A stretch of DNA of 64,000 bases from contig NZ_CP059162.1 of assembly GCF_013466605.1 (NCBI RefSeq), forward strand, positions 5,704,001 through 5,768,000. Reading direction: 5' to 3'. Of this stretch, positions 1 through 9,647 are shown piece by piece (position 1 is the first letter of the stretch; each line of letters begins with the position of its first letter). The position numbers were made by a program, and so were the translations under genes. The notes below the pieces were generated by a model. That model was given only the letters and a program-made list of their open reading frames with translations, searched no databases and was not told the origin of the DNA. Source of the stretch: Pseudomonas chlororaphis subsp. aurantiaca (lineage in GTDB: Bacteria > Pseudomonadota > Gammaproteobacteria > Pseudomonadales > Pseudomonadaceae).

Positions 1-2
1 GC

Positions 3-41
3 GGGCAGGAGGCCGCCCGCCGGTTGCACGAAAACCTGTAA
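3..41 (+). CDS. C-terminal end of an unidentified upstream gene (partial)
   Basis: Twelve codons ending in TAA at 39-41 (GQEAARRLHENL) form the most protein-like of the three plus-strand frames open at the left edge. Nothing can be said about function from so short a tail. The following 215 bases hold no gene. Confidence 0.35.
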   Translation, partial: GQEAARRLHENL

Positions 42-255
42 GCGCATCACCCCGCGTAACATTGCTGCTGTCGCCCTGGACAGCAGCCTGTCTCCTCCAC
101 TCAAGACTCGAACACACTTCTGCTGATCGGACTGTTCCGAGATGAAGAAAAACACGCGGCAAAATTTCCTGTGTTAGCCATCCAGCAATCGAACGGCTAC
201 AGACCAGCGACCGACAGATGAGCAGAACGTAACCCGAAAGGCTGCGCGGCAAAGC

Positions 256-329
256 TGTACAAAATATTTGACTTGCACACCTTTGATCCTATGATGATGC
301 AAAGTTGTACAAAATCTTATTTCTGTACA
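256..329 (+). promoter_or_regulatory. Promoter with two LitR/PplR-type operators
   Basis: Two spaced palindromes are visible. TGTACA at 256-261 and TGCACA at 274-279 are separated by 12 bases (one mismatch). TGTACA at 306-311 and TGTACA at 324-329 are separated by exactly 12 bases and match perfectly. Between them lies a sigma70-like promoter: TTGACT at 268-273, a 16-base gap, TATGAT at 290-295. The first operator overlaps the -35 box and the second covers the likely transcript start, which fits repression. The pattern matches the consensus I recall for class II LitR (PplR) sites in light-induced P. putida genes, T(G/A)TACA-N12-TGTA(C/T)A. It controls the operon starting at 351, whose second gene is a MerR protein. 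Light control is inference. Confidence 0.7.
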
Positions 330-350
330 TGAAAACCCGGAGCCCTGCAC

Positions 351-1319
351 ATGCCCGACAATCCGACCCAGGCCGACAAACCGAGAATCGCCATCAGCGC
401 CTGCCTGCTGGGTGCGCCGGTGCGCTACAACGGCGGGCACAAGGAATCGCGCCTGTGCAGCCAGGCCCTCGCTGAGTTTTTCGAGTTTGTCCCACTGTGC
501 CCGGAAGTCGCCATCGGCCTGGGCACACCCCGCGAACCGATCCGCCTGGTGGGCGATCCGCGGCAACCGCGGGCCGTCGGCAGCATCAATCCGGCCATGG
601 ATGTCACCCAGGCCCTCACGGATTACGGCCAGCACATGGCCGATGAACTGGGCAGCCTCTGTGGCTACATCTTCATGCAGAAATCTCCGTCCTGCGGCCT
701 GGAGCGGGTCAAGGTCTACCAGGACCAGGGCCGCCCCGCCGAACTCAGCGGGCGCGGTATCCATGCCGCAGCTTTCTGCAGCCGCCATCCGGACCTGCCG
801 GTGGAAGAAGACGGCCGACTCAATGATCCGGTGCTGCGGGAAAACTTCCTGACCCGGGTGTTCGCCTACAGCGCCTGGCAGGACGTGCTCAGGCAAGGCC
901 TGACCCATCGCCGCCTGACCGATTTTCACGCGCGCTACAAATACCTGCTGATGGCCCACAACCCGGAGCAATACAAGGCCCTCGGCACCCTGCTGGGCAG
1001 CATGGGCCAAAGCGATCCAGCGCAAATCGGCCCACGTTATTTCAGCCAGCTGATGGCGGCCCTGAAAAAGTGTGCCACCCGCCGTACCCACAGCAACGTA
1101 CTGCAACACATCAGCGGCTATCTCAAGCAAGCCATCAGCCGCGAAGACAAACAGGAAATGCAGCACCTCATCGGCCAGTACCGCCACGGCATCGTGCCTC
1201 TGGTCGTGCCGCTGACCCTGCTCAAGCATCACCTGCGCCGGCATCCCGATCCCTACATCGCGCAACAGGTGTACCTGCAGCCCCATCCGGAAACTCTCAG
1301 CCTGCGTAATGCGCTCTGA
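351..1319 (+). CDS. DUF523 and DUF1722 (YbgA-like) fusion protein
   Basis: A 322-residue cytoplasmic protein. The N-terminal half (about residues 10-150) is DUF523, with the conserved ISACLLG start, a CPEV motif and a KSPSCG motif containing cysteines. The C-terminal part (about 190-310) is DUF1722, the YbgA-type domain, with the HNPEQY and LLGSMG segments. Enterobacterial YbgA consists of the second domain only and is also encoded beside phr, so the fused form here keeps that photolyase link. The biochemical role is not known. It is the first gene of an operon with the MerR regulator (3 bases downstream) and phrB, behind a promoter with LitR-type operators, which suggests light or UV induction. 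The ATG lies 21 bases after the second operator, so the leader is short. Confidence 0.85.
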   Translation: MPDNPTQADKPRIAISACLLGAPVRYNGGHKESRLCSQALAEFFEFVPLCPEVAIGLGTPREPIRLVGDPRQPRAVGSINPAMDVTQALTDYGQHMADELGSLCGYIFMQKSPSCGLERVKVYQDQGRPAELSGRGIHAAAFCSRHPDLPVEEDGRLNDPVLRENFLTRVFAYSAWQDVLRQGLTHRRLTDFHARYKYLLMAHNPEQYKALGTLLGSMGQSDPAQIGPRYFSQLMAALKKCATRRTHSNVLQHISGYLKQAISREDKQEMQHLIGQYRHGIVPLVVPLTLLKHHLRRHPDPYIAQQVYLQPHPETLSLRNAL

Positions 1320-1322
1320 ACC

Positions 1323-2261
1323 ATGAACGATTCGACGTTCGACGACCCGGATGCAGCCGCCAGCGAATCCGATCGCGCCCATGGGCAAGGCTGGTTGCCG
1401 ATTCGCGAAGTAACCCGCCAGACCGGGGTCAACGCCGTCACCCTGCGGGCCTGGGAACGTCGTTACGGGTTGATCGTGCCGCAGCGTACCGCCAAGGGTC
1501 ACCGGCTGTTTTCGAACGAACATGTGCAACGCATTCTGAAGATCCTGACCTGGCTCAATCGCGGCGTGGCGGTCAGCCAGGTCAAGCACCTGCTGGACGC
1601 CGAGCCGGCACTCGGCGAAGCGACCCGCAACGACTGGCACCTGCAACGCCAGAGCCTGATCCAGGCCATCAGCCAACTGGCCGAGTGCCAGGTCGACGAC
1701 AGCGTCAACCAGGCCATGGCGCTCTACCCGCCGCGGACCTTGTGCGAGCACCTGCTGCTACCGCTGCTGGGCGAACTCGAACAGCGCTGGCAGGGCCGCT
1801 TCGGCATGCAGATGGAGCGGTTTTTTTTCCATTCCTGGCTGCGCAGCAAATTCGCAGTGCGGGTCTATCACAACAACCGCCAGTTGCAAGGCGCCCCGCT
1901 GCTGCTGATCAATCACTCGGACCTGCCGCTGGAGCCGCACCTGTGGCTCTGCGCCTGGCTGATCAGCAATAGCGACTGCCCGGTGGCAGTCTTCGACTGG
2001 CCGCTGCCTCCCGGTGAATTGGCCCTGGCCGTCGAGCGCCTGAAAGCGCGGGGCGTGCTGCTGTACGCGAGCCAGTCGATCAACCTGCGGCAACTGCCAC
2101 GCCTGCTCGGCGGCCTCGAGCGCCCGGCATTCATCGTCGGCCCCGCGGTGAGCATCCACCCCGCCGAACTGGCGATCCGCACCAACCAGATTGCCAATCT
2201 GCACCTCGTCGCAGACCCGCTCTCGGCGCACCAGGCCCTGACCGGGCTAGGACTTCTCTAA
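1323..2261 (+). CDS. MerR-family regulator, class II LitR/PplR-like
   Basis: 312 residues. The N-terminal winged helix-turn-helix (about 25-95) is MerR type: WLPIREVTRQTGVN followed by LRAWERRYGL, as in LitR/CarH/MlrA proteins. The C-terminal half resembles the four-helix plus Rossmann arrangement of B12-binding photoreceptors, but the ligand residues are not there: the expected Glu-His after the Trp reads MER, and no DxHxxG motif is present. This is the class II LitR pattern, thought to sense light through a partner protein such as a short LOV flavoprotein rather than through adenosylcobalamin. It lies between the DUF523 gene and phrB, with only 3 and 13 bases between genes. Matching operators precede the operon, so autoregulation is likely. 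The partner photoreceptor is not in this window. Confidence 0.82.
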   Translation: MNDSTFDDPDAAASESDRAHGQGWLPIREVTRQTGVNAVTLRAWERRYGLIVPQRTAKGHRLFSNEHVQRILKILTWLNRGVAVSQVKHLLDAEPALGEATRNDWHLQRQSLIQAISQLAECQVDDSVNQAMALYPPRTLCEHLLLPLLGELEQRWQGRFGMQMERFFFHSWLRSKFAVRVYHNNRQLQGAPLLLINHSDLPLEPHLWLCAWLISNSDCPVAVFDWPLPPGELALAVERLKARGVLLYASQSINLRQLPRLLGGLERPAFIVGPAVSIHPAELAIRTNQIANLHLVADPLSAHQALTGLGLL

Positions 2262-2274
2262 TGCAGGAACTCCC

Positions 2275-3720
2275 ATGCAACTGATCTGGCTACGCAGCGA
2301 CCTGCGCCTGCATGACAACACCGCGCTGAGCGCCGCCATCCGGCGCGGGCCGACTGTGGCCGTATACCTGCTGAGCCCGCGGCAATGGCAGGCGCATGAC
2401 GATGCGCCGTGCAAGGTCGACTTCTGGCTGCGCAACCTGGAGCAACTGAGCAGCGACCTGGTCCGGCTGAACATCCCGCTGCTGATTCGCCAAGCGCCGA
2501 GTTGGGAGCAGGCCCCCCAGGTGCTGCTGCAACTGTGCCGGGAACTGGCCATCGAGGCGCTGCACGTCAACGAGGAATACGGCATTCACGAGAGTCGCCG
2601 CGATACGGCGGTGGCCAGCCTGCTGAAGAGCCAGGGCGTGAGCTTCCACAGTTACCTCGACCAGTTGCTGTTCCGGCCCGGCAGTGTGCTGACCGGGAGC
2701 GGCGGCTACTTCCAGGTCTTCAGCCAGTTTCGCAAGGTCTGCTACAACCGGCTGTACAGCGCCCTGCCGCCACAGCTGGCGGCTCCCAGGGCGCAAGCCG
2801 CGCTGAGGACAAAGGCCGATGCGCTGCCCCGACAGGTCGAGGGGTTCCCGACACCCGGCCCGCACCTGCAGGCGCTCTGGCCAGCCGGTGAAACCGCGGC
2901 GCAACAGCGCCTGGCGCACTTTGCCGAAACGCAGCTCGATCACTACCAGGCCGAGCGCGACTTGCCGGCCAAGCCCGGCACCAGCCAGCTTTCGCCCTAC
3001 CTCGCCGCCGGCGTGCTGTCGCCGCGTCAGTGCCTGCACGCGGCCCTGCAAAACAACCGGGGCGAGTTCGCCAGCGGCAGCCCCGGCGCCGTCACCTGGA
3101 TCAACGAACTGCTCTGGCGCGAGTTCTACAAACACATCCTGGTGGGCTACCCACGGGTGTCCCGGCACCGGGCCTTCCGCCCGGAAACCGAAGCCGTGGC
3201 CTGGCGCGATGCCCCCGATGAGCTAGCGGCCTGGCAACAGGCCCGCACCGGCCTGCCGATCATCGACGCGGCCATGCGCCAGTTGCTGGAAACCGGCTGG
3301 ATGCACAACCGCCTGCGGATGATCGTGGCGATGTTCCTGACCAAGAACCTGCTGATCGACTGGCGCCAGGGCGAGCGTTTTTTCATGCGCCACCTGATCG
3401 ACGGCGACCTGGCGGCGAACAACGGTGGCTGGCAGTGGAGTTCATCCACCGGCACCGACTCGGCGCCCTACTTCCGGATCTTCAACCCGTTGAGCCAGTC
3501 ACAGAGGTTCGACAGCCAAGGGACTTTCATCAAGCACTGGCTGCCGGAGCTGGCGGGGCTGAATGAAAAAGATATCCACAACCCGGCCGCCATGGGCGGC
3601 CTGTTCGGCGTGGCCGATTACCCGCCGCCGATGGTCGATCTGTCGATGTCCCGCGAGCGCGCCCTGGCGGCCTTCAAGAACCTGCCGTCACGGGGGGTTG
3701 CCGAGGGGTATCAGCAATAA
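2275..3720 (+). CDS. phrB: Deoxyribodipyrimidine (CPD) photolyase
   Basis: 481 residues, the usual length of class I CPD photolyases. It repairs cyclobutane pyrimidine dimers using blue light and FAD. The N-terminal alpha/beta antenna domain starts MQLIWLRSDLRLHDN. The C-terminal FAD-binding helical domain has the hallmark INELLWREFYKH, TGLPIIDAAMRQL, the MHNRLRM segment, and NNGGWQWSSSTGTDSAPYFRIFNP-type residues at about 380-405. GGCAGGAACTCCC before the ATG holds an AGGA ribosome site. It is the last gene of the DUF523/MerR/phrB operon, which fits light-induced repair. Identification is secure; regulation is inferred from the upstream operators. Confidence 0.95.
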   Translation: MQLIWLRSDLRLHDNTALSAAIRRGPTVAVYLLSPRQWQAHDDAPCKVDFWLRNLEQLSSDLVRLNIPLLIRQAPSWEQAPQVLLQLCRELAIEALHVNEEYGIHESRRDTAVASLLKSQGVSFHSYLDQLLFRPGSVLTGSGGYFQVFSQFRKVCYNRLYSALPPQLAAPRAQAALRTKADALPRQVEGFPTPGPHLQALWPAGETAAQQRLAHFAETQLDHYQAERDLPAKPGTSQLSPYLAAGVLSPRQCLHAALQNNRGEFASGSPGAVTWINELLWREFYKHILVGYPRVSRHRAFRPETEAVAWRDAPDELAAWQQARTGLPIIDAAMRQLLETGWMHNRLRMIVAMFLTKNLLIDWRQGERFFMRHLIDGDLAANNGGWQWSSSTGTDSAPYFRIFNPLSQSQRFDSQGTFIKHWLPELAGLNEKDIHNPAAMGGLFGVADYPPPMVDLSMSRERALAAFKNLPSRGVAEGYQQ

Positions 3721-3785
3721 GATCGCGGCAGGCGTCCGTCAGTGGTTTCACACAGCCTGCGGCCACTGCCTTACACTGCGCGCCT

Positions 3786-4091
3786 ATGACCACTATTCCC
3801 GTCACCCAGATCGCCGAAGCGGCGGTCACCTGCTCGAGCTGCGCGGCCTGCTGCTGCCAACTGGAAGTGATGCTGATCACCGAAACCGGGGTGCCCGAAC
3901 GTTTTATCGACACCGACGATTGGGGTGGCGAAGTCATGTTGCGGCTGGATGATGGCTGGTGCGCCGCGCTGGATCGCAACAGCATGCTGTGCAGCATCTA
4001 CGAACAACGGCCGCTGATCTGCCGGGAGTTCGAGATGGGGGAAGTGGACTGCCTCAACGAACGCCGTGGCATCGCCACGGCGTATCGCTGA
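3786..4091 (+). CDS. YkgJ-family cysteine cluster protein
   Basis: 101 residues with the N-terminal CSSCAACCC cluster and later cysteines in DGWCAALD, MLCSIYEQRPLICREF and VDCL. This is the CxxCxxCC pattern of the UPF0153/YkgJ family, predicted to bind zinc or an Fe-S cluster; the role is unknown. The stop lies 8 bases from the convergent pagL stop. It stands 65 bases after phrB and could be read through from that operon. Confidence 0.85.
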   Translation: MTTIPVTQIAEAAVTCSSCAACCCQLEVMLITETGVPERFIDTDDWGGEVMLRLDDGWCAALDRNSMLCSIYEQRPLICREFEMGEVDCLNERRGIATAYR

Positions 4092-4099
4092 AAAGAGTC

Positions 4100-4618
4100 T
4101 TACAACGGCATGGTGTAATGCAGCGAGTAGCTCTCTACACCGTCGTTGGGCGTCGCGATGCCGGCGTTGGAATAGTGCGTGGCACGGAGACCGACTTCAT
4201 GCCCGCCGTTGAACCGCAGGCCGAAACCGAAGCGGTCCTCGAACTGGAACGCCGAACCGAGCTTATTGTCCTCCACCTCGGTGTTGGCGAACACCGCCAC
4301 GCCGATCCCCGCCTCGATGTAAGGCTTGATGTTCTGCCCGGCAAATTCGTACACCAGCACCGGCGAGAACGACAGGCTGTGGTTGCTGGACTTCTCGTCG
4401 CCATCCCAGAAGGTATAGGCGCCGCTCCAGTAGCCGGTCAGGCGACCGACATCGCTTTGCAGCCAGCTTTTGTCCCAATCGAATTGCATGCCCAGGCGAT
4501 AGGTCTGGGTCGAATCGCCGGTCTGCCCCACCGAAAACTCGACGCCGGCCGCCTGTGCCGAAAAACTTTGTCCCAATAACGCAGCTGCAAGTGCAGCCAA
4601 ACAAAACATTCGTCTCAT
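4100..4618 (-). CDS. pagL: Lipid A 3-O-deacylase PagL (outer membrane)
   Basis: An outer-membrane beta-barrel enzyme that removes the 3-hydroxy acyl chain at position 3 of lipid A. I start it at MRRMFCLAALAA, where an AAGGA site lies 8 bases upstream; an upstream ATG at 4627 has its ribosome site too close. A signal peptide of about 23 residues ends at SAQA. The C-terminal region has LRATHYSNAG, containing the catalytic His and Ser in the family's HxSN arrangement, and a downstream Glu in DGVESYSLHY. The protein ends in an aromatic residue-rich strand, as barrel proteins do. It stands between ykgJ (convergent) and murI, the usual Pseudomonas position. Confidence 0.9.
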   Translation of the reverse strand: MRRMFCLAALAAALLGQSFSAQAAGVEFSVGQTGDSTQTYRLGMQFDWDKSWLQSDVGRLTGYWSGAYTFWDGDEKSSNHSLSFSPVLVYEFAGQNIKPYIEAGIGVAVFANTEVEDNKLGSAFQFEDRFGFGLRFNGGHEVGLRATHYSNAGIATPNDGVESYSLHYTMPL

Positions 4619-4731
4619 CAGGAACATCCTTTTCAAACGATTTGTATGGTGTTGTACAGATTCTGCAGACACGTTAATAGAAATCTGCGCTTGAACAGAA
4701 GTTCAGCGCAAATCAGCGCTTCTGCAGTTTT

Positions 4732-5523
4732 TTATAAAGTGAAGCTTTGCACCGCTCCCGCCTCTTTCCAGAGCAACGGCAGGATATGTCTGAAGTGACA
4801 CGGATCGCCACTGGTCCAGAACTGAGCCTGGCGCGCAGGCCCCGCAGCCAACAACTCGCGCTCGCCGAGCAGGCGCTCCAGCTGGCGGGCAACCGCGGCC
4901 CCGGTATCGATCAGGCTAATGTCCTCGGGGATCATCGACTTGAGCAACGGCTTGAGAAACGGATAGTGGGTGCAGCCGAGGATGATGGTGTCGCAGCCGG
5001 CCGCCAGCAGCGGCTCGACATACCCCTGCAGCAGTTGGCGCAATGCGGGGCTGTGCAGGTCACCGGCTTCGATCCGTTCCACCAGGCCCGGGCATGGCCG
5101 GGTAATGACCTTGATGTCGGTGGCGAAACGATCGAGCAAGGCGGCGAACTTGGCGCTCTGCAAGGTGCCGGTGGTGGCCAGCACGCCGACCACGCCGCTG
5201 CGAGTGGCGGCGGCAGCCGGCTTGACCGCGGGCTCCATGCCGATGATAGGCCAGTCCGGGTAGTCTCGACGCAGGTCGGCGACAGCGGCCACGGTCGCGG
5301 TGTTGCAGGCCAGCACCAGCGCCTTGGCCCCCTGCTCGCGGAAAAACCCGGCGACCAGGCTGCAACGCTGACGGATGAATTCAGGGGTTTTCTCGCCGTA
5401 GGGAATGTTGCCGCAATCGGCTACATACAGCAGCGACTCATGGGGCAGGCGCTGCTGGATTTCCGCCAGCACCGACAGGCCGCCGACGCCAGAGTCGAAG
5501 ACACCGATCGGCGCTTCACGCAT
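4732..5523 (-). CDS. murI: Glutamate racemase
   Basis: Converts L- to D-glutamate for peptidoglycan in the cytoplasm. The start is at [15 protein letters not shown], preceded by a GGAGG site; the reading frame extends upstream but that part overlaps moeB. The family's two catalytic cysteines are visible in ACNTATV and in GCTHYPFL, along with the FDSGVGGL and YGEKT motifs. 263 residues is normal. The first 8 bases overlap the 3' end of moeB, so it is translationally coupled as the last gene of the hemA-prfA-prmC-moeB-murI operon. Confidence 0.95.
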   Translation of the reverse strand: MREAPIGVFDSGVGGLSVLAEIQQRLPHESLLYVADCGNIPYGEKTPEFIRQRCSLVAGFFREQGAKALVLACNTATVAAVADLRRDYPDWPIIGMEPAVKPAAAATRSGVVGVLATTGTLQSAKFAALLDRFATDIKVITRPCPGLVERIEAGDLHSPALRQLLQGYVEPLLAAGCDTIILGCTHYPFLKPLLKSMIPEDISLIDTGAAVARQLERLLGERELLAAGPARQAQFWTSGDPCHFRHILPLLWKEAGAVQSFTL

Positions 5524-6271
5524 GCTGGCCTCCACAGACGCTGCAGCCCGGATCACGCTTGACCCGCAGTTCACGAAAGCGCGTGCCCAGGGCATCGATC
5601 AACAACAGACGGCCCACCAGCGGCTCACCGAACCCCACCAGCAGCTTCAACGCCTCGAGCGCCTGCAGGCTGCCCACCAGGCCCACCAGCGGCCCGACCA
5701 CACCGGCTTCGCTGCACGTCAGCTCGGCTTCGCTGCCGTGCCCATATAAACAGTGGTAGCACGGGCTCTCGGGGCGCCGCGGATCGAACACCGACAGCTG
5801 CCCTTCCAGGCGAATCGCCGCGCCACTGACCAGCGGCTTGCCGGCGGCGACACAGGCGGCGTTCACCGCCTCGCGGGTCGAGAAGTTGTCGGTGCAATCG
5901 AGCACCAGGTCCACCGCCGTGACCGCGGCCGCCAGGGAATCGGCATCCAGCGCGGCACGATGGGGCACCAGCTGGATGTCGGGATTGATCGCGGACAGGC
6001 GACGCATCGCCGAATCGACCTTGCTCAGGCCGACGCTGTCGGTGTCATGGATGATCTGGCGTTGCAGGTTGGTCAGGTCGACCGTATCGAAGTCGGCCAG
6101 GTGCAGCTCGCCGACACCCGCGGCGGCCAGGTACAAGGCCACCGGAGCACCCAGGCCGCCCAGGCCGACGATCAATACGCGGCTGGCCTTGAGTCGCAAC
6201 TGGCCGTCGATGTCGACGTGCTGCAACAGAATCTGCCGGCTGTAGCGCAACAACTCCTGATCGTTCAGCAC
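5516..6271 (-). CDS. moeB: Molybdopterin-synthase adenylyltransferase
   Basis: 251 residues, ThiF/MoeB/HesA family. It adenylates the C-terminal glycine of MoaD during molybdenum cofactor synthesis. The nucleotide-binding glycine loop is [17 protein letters not shown], followed by [13 protein letters not shown], the E1-enzyme signature. Zinc-binding CxxC pairs are present (PCYHCLYG and CSVCGG). It overlaps prmC by 7 bases and murI by 8, so all three are translated as a coupled set. The grouping with translation-release and haem genes is conserved in Pseudomonas without an obvious functional link. Confidence 0.93.
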   Translation of the reverse strand: MLNDQELLRYSRQILLQHVDIDGQLRLKASRVLIVGLGGLGAPVALYLAAAGVGELHLADFDTVDLTNLQRQIIHDTDSVGLSKVDSAMRRLSAINPDIQLVPHRAALDADSLAAAVTAVDLVLDCTDNFSTREAVNAACVAAGKPLVSGAAIRLEGQLSVFDPRRPESPCYHCLYGHGSEAELTCSEAGVVGPLVGLVGSLQALEALKLLVGFGEPLVGRLLLIDALGTRFRELRVKRDPGCSVCGGQHA

Positions 6272-7095
6272 GGCAGGCTTCCTAAGCTGATGCGTTCATG
6301 ACCGCCCAGGTCGACACGGCTGTGCACCTCGGCGAACCCTTGGCTGAGTAACAGGTCGCGCACCGCCGGCGCCTGGTCGTAGCCATGCTCCAGCATCAGC
6401 CAGCCGCCGGCCTCGAGGTGCCCTGGCGCCAGGGCGATGATCAGGCGCAGATCGTCCAGCCCGTCCTTGCCCGCAACCAGCGCGCTTTCCGGCTCGAAAC
6501 GCACATCGCCGGCCGCCAGGTGCGGGTCGGCTTCGGCAATATAGGGCGGGTTGCTGATGATCAGCTGATAACGCTCGCCTTGCAGGGCGCTGAACCAATG
6601 GCTGCTCAGCACCGTGACATTGTCCAGTTGCAGGCGCTCGCGATTGCGTTCGGCCAGGGCCACGGCTTCCAGCACCCGGTCAACCGCGGTGACCCGCCAC
6701 GCCGGGCGCTCGCTGGCCAGGGCCAGGGCAATGGCGCCGCTGCCGGTGCCCAGGTCGAGCACCTTGGCCGGCGTGGCGGGCAGCAGTTCCAGCGCCGCCT
6801 CCACCAGCAACTCGGTGTCGGGACGCGGGATCAGGGTGTGCGGCGCCACTTCCAGGTCCAGTTTCCAGAAGCCCTGCTGGCCAAGGATATAAGCCACCGG
6901 CTCGCCGGAGCGGCGCCGCTGCAGATAACTGGCGAAAGTCAGTGCCGCTTCGCTGGGCACGATCCGCTCGGGCCAGGTGTGCAGGAAGCTGCGCGGCTTG
7001 CCCAGGGCAGCGGCCAGCAACAACTCGGCATCCAGACGGGCCGTAGGCGAATCGGGCAATTGGGCGGCGCGCAACAGGCTGGCAATGATGGTCAT
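6265..7095 (-). CDS. prmC: Release factor glutamine methyltransferase
   Basis: 276 residues. It methylates the glutamine of the GGQ motif in release factors 1 and 2. A short N-terminal helical domain is followed by a SAM-dependent methyltransferase with LDLGTGSGAIALALA (SAM loop) and the catalytic NPPY in ISNPPYIAE. It lies 5 bases after prfA, encoding its substrate, and overlaps moeB by 7 bases. Confidence 0.95.
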   Translation of the reverse strand: MTIIASLLRAAQLPDSPTARLDAELLLAAALGKPRSFLHTWPERIVPSEAALTFASYLQRRRSGEPVAYILGQQGFWKLDLEVAPHTLIPRPDTELLVEAALELLPATPAKVLDLGTGSGAIALALASERPAWRVTAVDRVLEAVALAERNRERLQLDNVTVLSSHWFSALQGERYQLIISNPPYIAEADPHLAAGDVRFEPESALVAGKDGLDDLRLIIALAPGHLEAGGWLMLEHGYDQAPAVRDLLLSQGFAEVHSRVDLGGHERISLGSLPC

Positions 7096-7100
7096 TGTGT

Positions 7101-8179
<1,079 letters not shown>

Positions 8180-8183
<4 letters not shown>

Positions 8184-9466
8184 TGCGGTTTTTTATCCGA
8201 AGAGTCCGAAGCGCCCTCACCGAGGGCAAAGAGTTCCTGGGCCATGGCCAGCGCATCCAGGCGGCCTTCAGCGGTCAGTTTTTTCAACTGGACGCTGGGC
8301 GCATGCAGCAATTTGTTGGTCAGGCCGCGAGCCAGTTGCATCAGGACGTCTTCGGCGCTGCTGCCGTTGGCCAGCATGCGCTGGGCCTTTTGCAACTCTT
8401 CGTCGCGCAGGCGCTCGCTCTGCTGACGATACGCCTTGAGCACATCCACCGCAGCCAGCTCGCGCAGGCGCACCATGAAATCCTCGGCGCCGATGTTCAC
8501 CAGTTCTTCCGCCGCCTGCGCCGCGCCTTGGCGGCTCTTGAGGTTTTCGGCGACCACTTCGTGGAGATCGTCGACGGTATAGAGGTAAACGTCGTCCAAC
8601 TCGCCGACTTCCGGCTCGATATCCCGGGGAACGGCGATGTCCACCATGAAGATCGGCTTGTGCTTGCGCAGCTTCAGCGCGCTTTCCACCGCGCCCTTGC
8701 CCAGGATCGGCAGCTGGCTGGCGGTGGAACTGATGACGATGTCGCTGTGCACCAACTCCTGAGGGATATCCGACAGCAGCACGGCATGGGCTCCAAACTG
8801 TTCGGCCAGGGTACTGGCGCGCTCCAGGGTGCGGTTGGCGACCACGATGCGCTTGACCCCCAGGTCATGCAGGTGGCGGGCGACCAGGGTGATGGTCTCG
8901 CCGGCACCGATCAGCAGCGCCTGGCTGCGCTGCAGATCGCTGAAAATCTGTTTCGCCAGGCTCACCGCGGCAAAGGCGACCGAAACCGGGTTTTCGCCGA
9001 TGGCGGTGTCGGTGCGCACCTGCTTGGCGGCGCTGAAAGTGGCCTGGAACAGCCGCCCCAACAGCGGACCAATGGTTCCGGCCTCACGCGCCACGGCGTA
9101 GGCGGATTTCATCTGCCCGAGGATCTGCGGTTCGCCCAGCACCAGCGAATCCAGCCCCGAGGCGACACGCATCATGTGACGAACGGCCGCATCGTCTTCG
9201 TGCACATAGGCACTGGCGCGCAGGTCTTCGAGACTCAGATGGTGGTACTCGGCCAGCCAGCGCAGCACGACATCCGCCGAAAGGTGATCCTGTTCTATAT
9301 AGAGTTCACTGCGATTGCAGGTGGAGAGGATCGCAGCTTCGCGGCTGTCGGTGAGGCGGCAGAGCTGCTGCAAGGCCTCAACCAACTGCTCAGGGGTAAA
9401 GGCCACGCGCTCGCGGACGTCTACTGAGGCAGTCTTGTGGTTAATACCGAGTGCGAGGAAGGCCAT
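8180..9466 (-). CDS. hemA: Glutamyl-tRNA reductase
   Basis: 428 residues. It reduces Glu-tRNA to glutamate-1-semialdehyde, the first committed step of tetrapyrrole synthesis. The N-terminal catalytic domain has [17 protein letters not shown] and STCNRSELY with the nucleophilic cysteine. The NADPH domain has [16 protein letters not shown], and the C-terminal helical dimerisation domain follows. It is the first gene of a five-gene minus-strand operon. The 181 bases to the divergent TPR lipoprotein gene must hold both promoters; I see no clear operator there. Confidence 0.96.
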
Positions 9467-9647
9467 TCAAGGTCGCTGATGATGTCGAGAAGCCGACAAT
9501 TGTCCTACTTCGAAAGATTCAGAACAACCACTGCCGACTATTGTCCCAATAGACTGCCTCTGTAAGGCATCCGCTGAGTCTCGGTTATGTTTGGCCGAAG
9601 GCTTGTGTCATGATGATCCGACCGCAGGTTAGTCGTCCTCTTCCTAT

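Noticed and set aside
174..1751. 525-codon minus-strand open frame
   Set aside because: Antisense to the DUF523/DUF1722 and MerR genes, with no recognisable motifs and covering the operator region.
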